From positions 26,382,501-26,446,500 of the forward strand of contig NC_134373.1 in assembly GCF_035582795.1 (NCBI RefSeq): 64,000 nt of DNA. Direction: 5' to 3'. The translations under genes were made by a program, and so were the position numbers. The notes beneath the pieces were generated by a model. It made no database searches. It was given only the letters and a program-made list of their open reading frames with translations, and was not told where the DNA came from. This DNA comes from Mycteria americana. Taxonomy: Eukaryota; Chordata; Aves; Ciconiiformes; Ciconiidae. Positions 56,501 through 64,000 of this stretch are shown here, in pieces; the first letter of the stretch is position 1; every line of letters starts with the position of its first letter.

Positions 56501-59500
56501 CTCTCGGATGGCAGTTACCTTTGTGTTTATTCAAGTAGTATTTCAGCTCCCACTGGGTCACGAGGATGTTGAAGTAACGAGGCTGCTCGAAGAAGCGCAG
56601 GTACCGCATGGAGATGTGGGTGGGGAACAACCGCTCGAACTGCCCACGCCGGGAATACTCATCCTCTGTCTCCACTAGGATGCGAACATCATCTGGGGTC
56701 AGGATGTCCAAGACAGAAGAATAAAAATCCTGCAGACAAGCAACCCAGGGTCAGGGAGAACTGAACTACGTTTTGTCGGTTCCCCTTCTCACCTCCCCAC
56801 TCCTCGAACCCTCTCAGGCAGAGGTCTCCATGTGTCTGAGATCATTGGGACACAGACCACATGGAAAATGAAGAAATCTAGGCTCAGTGGTGACATCCAC
56901 GCAGCACAGAGCTGAGGAGATCCCCAATTCTGCAGCCCAACCTCTCTTACAGACACTGCCAGGTGGCACACAAGGCAAGCGTCCCTGCTAACCTGCACGG
57001 GGTCAGCAGGCAAAGGCTATGAGAGCTGTGCAGAGACACGAGGAGGAACAGGCAGTGCTCAGACCCTGTTTGGGGACTGGTGGGTAATGTGCCCCTCAGC
57101 ATGTGCCTATTTTATTGTAAAGATGAGCCAGTGCAGCAGTGGCTTAAGCAAACCCAAGTTATTTCTGACCAGCTGTCTTGTAACCCACCGGAGCCCAAGT
57201 GTTCCCCATCATCTGGCTGTCCCCACAGAGGGGCACAATCTGGAGAGGGACAAGGGATAGACACATGGGACTGGCTGGGACAGTGGCTTGGCAGGATGGC
57301 GCAAGTATCAGAGGAGATTGTGTCATACCTGGTCAGGTATCTTCTGCGTCAAGTAATAGGCCTTCTTCATCTTCTCTGCTATGAAATGCTCAGATCCTGG
57401 CTTAGGCTTCTCCTTCAAAGCACTGCCCAGACTGAGGACACAAGAGGAGGCAGTGGAGCATTTAAGCAGAGAAGACAAAGTCCTGTCATGGCAGAGCTGC
57501 TCCCAGCAACTTCTGTGAGAGCAGTGACACCCTCAGGAAGATGCTGTGGAGGACAGAACGCTTTCTCCAAGGATTTCACTAGTTCCGAGAGCAGTGATGC
57601 ACCCACAGCCTTGTGCATCAGCACAGGACCCAGAAAGGATGTGGGCAGGGGAACAGGTAGGGCCCTGTCAGCTCCTTGCTAAGGCATTTCAGCGTTCCTT
57701 CATCCAAAAGGTGAACCATCACCTCACACCCACGTAGGATGCAAGAGGGCCAAAGACACACTGTGACCCGAGTCACAACACTTGAAGCCTGGTGGGATCT
57801 CATGTTTACGTCCCGCTTGGAACGCAGCTTCCTAACTGTAACAACAGGGCTGGGGGTATGAGTACTCGGTACTGATACTGTGCAAGGAAGGAGAGAACTC
57901 AGATCAAAAACTTCCTCCTGCAACATCCAAGAACTCTCAAGACTCAAATTCAGCTCCAGCTCCGCATGCCATGGGAAATCCTGGCCTTTTGTACGATCTG
58001 ACCAGCAGCCATCTAAACTATTCTAAGCACCCAACTGAACCATTTGGGGATGCCAGAGTCTGGGAGATACTTGTCCAACACCTTTTAACACGTATATCAA
58101 CACAGCTAATCTGTTCTGCTGCTGCAAAAATAATTAGTTGTGTGCAGATCCAAACAGGGAGAGCAGAGCCTCGAGGCTGTGCTGCATGGTGCTTGGGGAA
58201 CACACAGATCTACTGGAATTATGCCCATATACAAAAAACCCGTCATATCCTTCCCAGGGCAGGAGATATGGCTAAGCAAGCTTGCCCCTGGATGCAGGAA
58301 CTCTGGTAATGCATCATCTGAACCATGTTAAGGATCCGCTTAATCCCCTGCAGGTCCCTGCAAGGACACCTGCCCTTCAGCACCTCCATCACAAGCCGCA
58401 AACGAGCGTGTGATCAAAGTGCCGCAGATGAGCTGGCGAGAGCTCCCCGGCTGGAACGGGCCCTCACTCCAAGCTTCTCCCTTCACTGAAGACACGGGGT
58501 AGGCAGAGGGCAAGAGTCCCATCTTTCGGCGTGCCCATACATTACCGCGTGCTGGTGCTCATCCCAGCAAGCTGCTCCTTCAGTGACACTGGGCCAGCAG
58601 CCACTCTGCTGCAGGGAACAGGACTGGTTTCCCCCCCACTGTCAGGTTTGAAACCAGTATAAGCCCAAGCTGTGGTGAAACACAGAAGGAGCAGGGGCCA
58701 GGGTGGACACATGCCCAGGAATTAGCCTTATGCAAGAAACAGTCGTGTTAGCTGCAAGGTAAGACTGTGCACACCCCTACCCATAGGTCTACAGCCTCTG
58801 GCACCTGCAGTCCTGCCTAAGGAACGGATCACTCCGGCCTTTGCAAAATAACAGGTGCTCCTCTTGTTCAAGGCAGCAGCATGTCAGCCCTGGGGTAGAG
58901 GGTAAGCGGATCCAGCCCCAACACAGCCAGCCAGCCCTCCACGCAAACGGAGAGGCAGAGCAGCTCAGCATCGCGTTAGTTCTGGCAAGGGGAAGGAGGA
59001 GAGAGCACGACTCGACTAACTGCAGAGCAAGCACAAATTACACTGGCCTCACTTCCAACTATGGACCTGCAGGGAGGGCATAAATCCTTCTGCCTTGAAG
59101 AGACCGCAGGAACTAGATACCCAGGCAATGATGCAAGTCCCTCAGATCCACAGGTGAAGGACCAGCCAGCACAGGCTCTCAACAGCATAGAAACCAGTGT
59201 TTGCTGGGCTGCAAGCAGCCCCCAGATGAAATCCCCCAAGAGAAAAGCCTGACTCTCTGACAGAGAAGGAGGCTGACCTGCAGGTAGAGCCACTTCTTGT
59301 CTGTGGCCTTGAGGCCACACTGTCTGTGCTGGGCAGAACAAAGCCGGCGAGGTTAAGGAGGTCCCGAATCATCTGGCCCTTGATGCTCACGTCCAGCGGG
59401 GAGTTGGAGTGGAGGCTGTGGGGAGGAAGCATCACAGCAGTCTGAGTGCTAGAATGGAGGCGCTGACCCCACGGCCCTGAGATCACTCCCTGGGTTAATA

Positions 59501-62500
59501 CCGACCAGGACACAAAACCCAGCCTCATCACAGCCAGCCATGAGACACTGAGACAAAAATCCTGACAACAGCTCTTTGAATGGGGGCTCCCCGCCAGAAA
59601 TAGTTCATTTCTCCACCTCTTCCCAGATTCACTGGAAACCTGCAAATCCATCCCCAGAGCCCCATCTGGGATCATGGCTCTGTGTCTAGCTCATGCCCAT
59701 CCACTCTTGCAGGCAGGAGAGGCCATGCTCAAATACACCGCAGCTCCCAGCCCTGCCTGCACAGCCGACACTGTGCAGCCGGGTGCCGTCAGCAAGCGAG
59801 AAATGGTGCACGAGGCAGTGGAGCCGCTGATCACTTCTGCCCACGCAAAGAAGAAATCTGTGCCATCACCTGTTCCCTACATGACACATCCCTCCTTGGC
59901 CCTCCTTTTTTAACGTACTCTTCCCTGGCTCTAGCTGGAGCATGCCCAGCGAAGCTTTCTGAGCTGTGGATGGATGTTGCTTTCACAGACAGGGAGACTT
60001 TGATTCCTGCAATCTAGAGAGGGAGGCATCAAAGCCCACAGTCTTTCAGCACAGGGTGCAGGGGACATCACGAGCCAAATTCACTTTGTGGTAAAAGAAA
60101 GGCCATTATCCACTCTGCTGTGGCTCAGAATCTGCTTTACCTGGGGGAAATGTTGACCTCTAAGATCCAGGGCTTGAGGTTTTCATCCAGCATGATATCA
60201 AACCCAAACAGCTCATGGCAACAATACGGCCGCCGCACATACATCTTCACCAGGCTGTTCACGTAGGGCTCAGATCTACAAGCCAAGGAAAAAACGCTTG
60301 TTTCCAACAGTCAGACAGCAGAGCTCTGGCTGTTCACAGCACACACTGCCGGTTCTGAGAGCATATGCGGCCACATGGTGCGGGAGCGGGTGGGCTGAGA
60401 GACCCAGGCAGGCCTGTGAGCTGCTGCTGCTGCACTGCGTATGGATCCAGCATTGCATCCTGAGCATCCCTGCTCTGTCGGGCAGGATCCACCTCTGAAC
60501 ACAAGATCCATCCTGCACCAGGAGACCTTTCTTCTCAGGCACCCTGGCCAAGCAGGGGAGCTGGGCAGAGTGTTGGGTACACCGCACCCTCCTGGCCTCC
60601 CCCCCCCGCGCTGCAAGCAGACCCAGGAAATGTAAGGTCTATTTATTCATTGCAGCTACTGCAGCATGAGCATAAGTAACAGGATGAAAGGAAGGATCCA
60701 GAGAGAAATACTGAACAGTGGTGGTAGCATTTAGATGAAAAGCAAAAGAACTGGGCTGAGATAGCACTGGCGAGCTGGAGGGGCCAGCCTGCACCCCACA
60801 GCCAGGCACAGAGCAAGGGGTGCCAGGACTCACGCAATGATGGTTTTGATAACGATGTCCTTAATCTTCTCCCAGATGGCCTCGCTATTAACTCCCTTCT
60901 GGTTCAGGTAACTCCAGAGAGCTTTGAGTGCCCTGGGAGAGAGAAAACAAAGGAGGTAGCTCTGTAACCCCTTGCTGCCCAGCCCTGCTAGGGGAGCGAA
61001 AGCAGCAGAGGGGAGCCTTGACAAAGCTGTTCCCTGGCACGGCCGTCCTTCTGCCATCCTCAAACCCCTCAGCTCCTGGTTGCTGCCCTCTCCAGCCTGG
61101 CCCCTGGTCTTGTAGGCCCAAGCTACTAGGAACATAAATCTGTCATAGGCTTGTCCCAACACTGGAGTAATAGGTCCCAAATTAGCACATGAGCATGGTG
61201 TATCAGGCCCAGATCTTCTCTTCCCTCCCCCTCCGTGTCCTCAGCAAACCTCCCCTTCCTGCAGGCCTTCCCCCGCAGCACTGCAAAGCAGCTCAGCAGG
61301 AATCCAGCAAAACCCCTGTAAATCTTTTAGCTAGAGCCATTTCAGAGAGGCTTTGGGGGTGGAGAAAAATTTTTGAGAAATGTGGAGAACAAGACGGTAG
61401 GGGGGAGCGTGTCTGCTTTTATAGGAGTTTCCCACACCACACCGAGCACTGCAAGCTACCCTGACACTGAGCCAAGGATGCTCAGATGTTGCTCAAGTGA
61501 GACCGTGTGGCTAATGGCCAGGAATCCAAAGGTCACACTTCCTGCATACAAGATGGAGTGGATTACAGCCACTCTCATCTTTAACGTGGGAGCAGCCAGC
61601 TTTGACTTGCATGGCGGTACCAAAAACCCACACAATCCCACCCCCATGGGATTTCAACTGCTGGGGGACAGCAGACCCTTCTCAAAGTCCCAGTGGAGGA
61701 ACAGACCACTGAGCAGCAGGTCCAGGTCTGAGAAAGCAACCCTACTACAGCAAACCACTTTCTGCAGCTCCCTTTGAAGTAAAGTAGCCCTGCCCAGGCC
61801 CATGAATTGAGAACTCTATCCTGCACTATTTTTAAAAGAGTTCAAACACCGCTGTGGAATCAAAGACAAGTGCCTGGGGCCTTGGATCAGTCCACCCATG
61901 GGACAGCAGGGAACAGGAACTCCTGCAAGACTGCAGCCCTCCTCCCAAATGCCTAGAAACGGCACCACTGCTCCTATTCACACCGAGTAGCACATAAATT
62001 ATCGGTTTTGCACCAGGACTGTCCCTTTCTCTGCCTCCACAGGAAGTTAAGAGTGAGGTGGGCAGAAGTTCCCATCTAGCCAATTTAAGCATCACAATTA
62101 CCCATTCAAGTTCTAACAGCAAAAAATCAGATTCTGCTTTAACCTCATCCCACCGCCCCCACAACAGGGCAAGGGGATGAATGAGCACAGATGAGAGCAG
62201 CATTGGAAGCAGGGAACGGCACAGACACAGGCAGGATGAACGGCAACCACAGCCCAAGCAGCAGCGGACAGGATGAGTCACAAGCCAGGGAGACCACCCA
62301 GATTCCATCGACATTAACCCATGCTAAAAATCACTCTGCTCCTCCAGTTTCCCCAGGCGGGAGCAGACAATACAGGAAGCACCTTCAAGTTTTGGGTAGG
62401 AACACTGAAAAAAGGCTGACTTAACAGCGAATAGAAAGAGTTGCCCTGTGCCCTAAAAGCAGCACCTACCATTTGTGTCCTTGACAAGCAGTCTCATCTG

Positions 62501-63369
62501 AGTTGGATTTGTACTCCGTGTTCTTCTTGTTCACGCTGTAGTTGGTCAAGTGCACGAACTTGTTGCTGAGGCTCTTCATCGAGGAGGAGTACCTGGAGGA
62601 GGCAATAGGAGCACAAGCAGTCTGAGCTTGAACTGGCTGCCCCCAGGCCCATGGGGCAGGCAGAAACTCTGTTCTCATCTCAGACCACTCTCGGCCACCC
62701 ACCAGTCCTGCTGCCTCCCTTTCCCAGGCTGCCTGGAGCTCTCTGTCCCCACAGGCCCAGAGCTGATGGGACAAAGCATGAGACACAGAGTAGGCTGCCT
62801 TGGGGCAGTGGGATGCAATCCTACCCTCACAGCAGGTCCTTAAGAAATGACCAGAGCATCCATCGGTGAGCAAAAGCACTGACGGAACTGCAGCAGCCCA
62901 AGGCAATATAGTCAAAACTGGAAGAAGCATCTCAGTTTCTGGTATGCCAGCTCTTACGCAGTATGAAGCACAGACAGCATATTTCAAGAACTGCTTTACA
63001 CTGAGCTGATCTTGCCTGGGAAAGGTGGATGAACGAAGCATACTCTCACATTCCCTTTCAACATTGTCACCTGCAGTGACCCTGTGTGTTTCCAGACTGC
63101 TTCTTAAGCAAGCAAGCTACAGCTTTAAGCATGACCGAATATGGGATGACTCCCTCCTGCCCCAGCCGAGGCGGGCACCACAGCCACAGATGCCTCAGCG
63201 CTGAGGCAGCACCCCAGCACTGCTCTGCCGCACAACCTACTTGCAGCTAGCAAAGCGAACCAATCCATCCTTGAACAGGTAGACCCTAAGGGGATCGTAG
63301 CAAGTGACGTAAACGTAGATCCTCAGGTCGAACTTCTTCCCGCCAATGAGGTAGGGTTTGTGCAGATAC
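52524..63369 (-). CDS. TTLL4: TTLL4, tubulin polyglutamylase, 3' part of gene
   Basis: Tubulin tyrosine ligase-like enzyme that adds Glu side chains to tubulin and nucleosome assembly proteins. Firm exons on the minus strand: 63241-63369, 62470-62592, 60834-60932, 60141-60275, 59278-59415, 57329-57431 and 56519-56729, then 54159-54229 (its 3' edge less sure). They encode [130 protein letters not shown] and [20 protein letters not shown]. The KFDLR, GFDIMLD and LEVNISPS blocks are ATP-grasp ligase elements, the last holding a metal-binding Glu and Asn. All these junctions are in phase and closely follow human TTLL4. Upstream exons lie beyond the right edge. The last four exons are described separately. 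Confidence 0.95.
54230..56518. other. TTLL4 intron
   Basis: Less GC-rich than the left two thirds of the window. I see no exon, RNA gene or identifiable repeat. Confidence 0.75.
57432..59277. other. TTLL4 intron with short palindrome
   Basis: Non-coding. A palindrome of about 50 bp centred near 58121 (ACACAGCTAAT paired with ATTAGTTGTGT) is the only structure noticed. Confidence 0.75.
59416..60140. other. TTLL4 intron
   Basis: No feature seen. Confidence 0.75.
60933..62469. other. TTLL4 intron
   Basis: No feature seen. Composition is near 50% GC, with no recognisable repeat. Confidence 0.75.
62593..63240. other. TTLL4 intron
   Basis: No feature seen. Confidence 0.75.
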
Positions 63370-64000
63370 CTGCAGAGGGAAGCAAGCACCGGGGGAGGGT
63401 TATGATTTCAGTGTGCAGGAACATCTCTAGCCCACACCTCAGAAGCTTGGCAAAACCAGGGATCAATGCAGAAGCCCTTTTGCACAGAATTTCCAAATAA
63501 AGTGCATCACAGTCAAAATGAGAGAGAAAAAAGCTCTCCCAGGCACAGGGAGATCCTGCAGCACATGAGCAGCATTCCCTTCTGCTCAGTTGCATTTTGA
63601 AGAGATTTTTCCCAGCTCTAAGGCACAGTAGCTTTTCCACACCCACAAGACTGATCACAATATTCAGGAACATTTAAGACATGCAGCAGGCCACAGATGG
63701 TTTGGTTCAGTGAGCAGAAACAGTTGGAAATTTTCATCCAAATCATTTGATTATTCACTCCAGAAGTTCATGATTTTCCATAGGAAAGCTCATCACTTTG
63801 CACGGGAAGCGGACAGGGAGAACAGACAAGCCAACACAGCAGTTCCCTGTCTGCCAAACACCAGATTGTTTTCCTGCCCTCACAAGAACCTTCCCAGAAA
63901 GCAGTCTCAAACCAAGATGAGCTATTCCATTTTTCCGCAGAAGGGGAAGGAGATTCTGAAAATCCTGTTATTTCAAGAAAACCCTTTGACCAACAGCCAC
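63370..64000. other. TTLL4 intron (continues past right edge)
   Basis: Sequence 5' of the last visible TTLL4 exon. It contains no block resembling the preceding family exon, so the next exon lies outside the window. Confidence 0.75.

Noticed and set aside
1-64000. tRNA, rRNA, microRNA, CRISPR array or endogenous virus
   Set aside because: No cloverleaf, conserved rRNA block, spaced array or viral gene was recognised. The known miRNAs of the wider human 2q35 region lie outside the orthologous interval.

Overview
The window is vertebrate nuclear DNA, most likely from a bird. Crocodilians and turtles are not excluded. It holds five recognisable multi-exon genes with ordinary GT-AG introns, has strongly GC-rich flanks with CpG islands, and contains a CR1-type LINE fragment, the dominant interspersed repeat of birds and reptiles. 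There are no operons, prokaryotic features or CRISPR arrays. Gene names come from protein families I recognise and from the neighbourhood, which matches human 2q35. No database search was run.

Layout, left to right: WNT10A (minus; coding exons 1-2 only, the rest lies beyond the left edge); an 11.5 kb WNT10A-WNT6 interval with three degenerate GT/CA-type arrays, an AT-rich island and a CTCF-like plus X-box-like cluster; WNT6 (minus, complete, 4 coding exons, 8.3 kb first intron); a 9.2 kb WNT6-CYP27A1 interval with an imperfect palindrome, a stray copy of part of CYP27A1 exon 3, a CpG island interrupted by CR1, and half of an inverted repeat; CYP27A1 (plus, complete, 9 coding exons); PRKAG3 (minus, complete, 12 proposed coding exons), tail to tail with CYP27A1; then TTLL4 (minus; the 3' half of the gene, continuing past the right edge).

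WNT10A and WNT6 are an ancient head-to-tail pair of secreted signalling proteins. CYP27A1 is the mitochondrial sterol 27-hydroxylase, PRKAG3 the muscle-type gamma subunit of AMP-activated kinase, and TTLL4 a glutamate ligase. They share a neighbourhood rather than a pathway.

The most notable observations are structural. The CYP27A1-PRKAG3 pair is inverted relative to the human order as I know it. An 80-bp copy of CYP27A1 exon 3 lies about 2.8 kb upstream of the gene. An inverted pair of 80-bp elements with an HNF1-like core brackets CYP27A1 exon 1. Intron phases were checked across every junction given for WNT10A, WNT6, CYP27A1 and PRKAG3 and for the first seven TTLL4 exons; the last TTLL4 exons are tentative.
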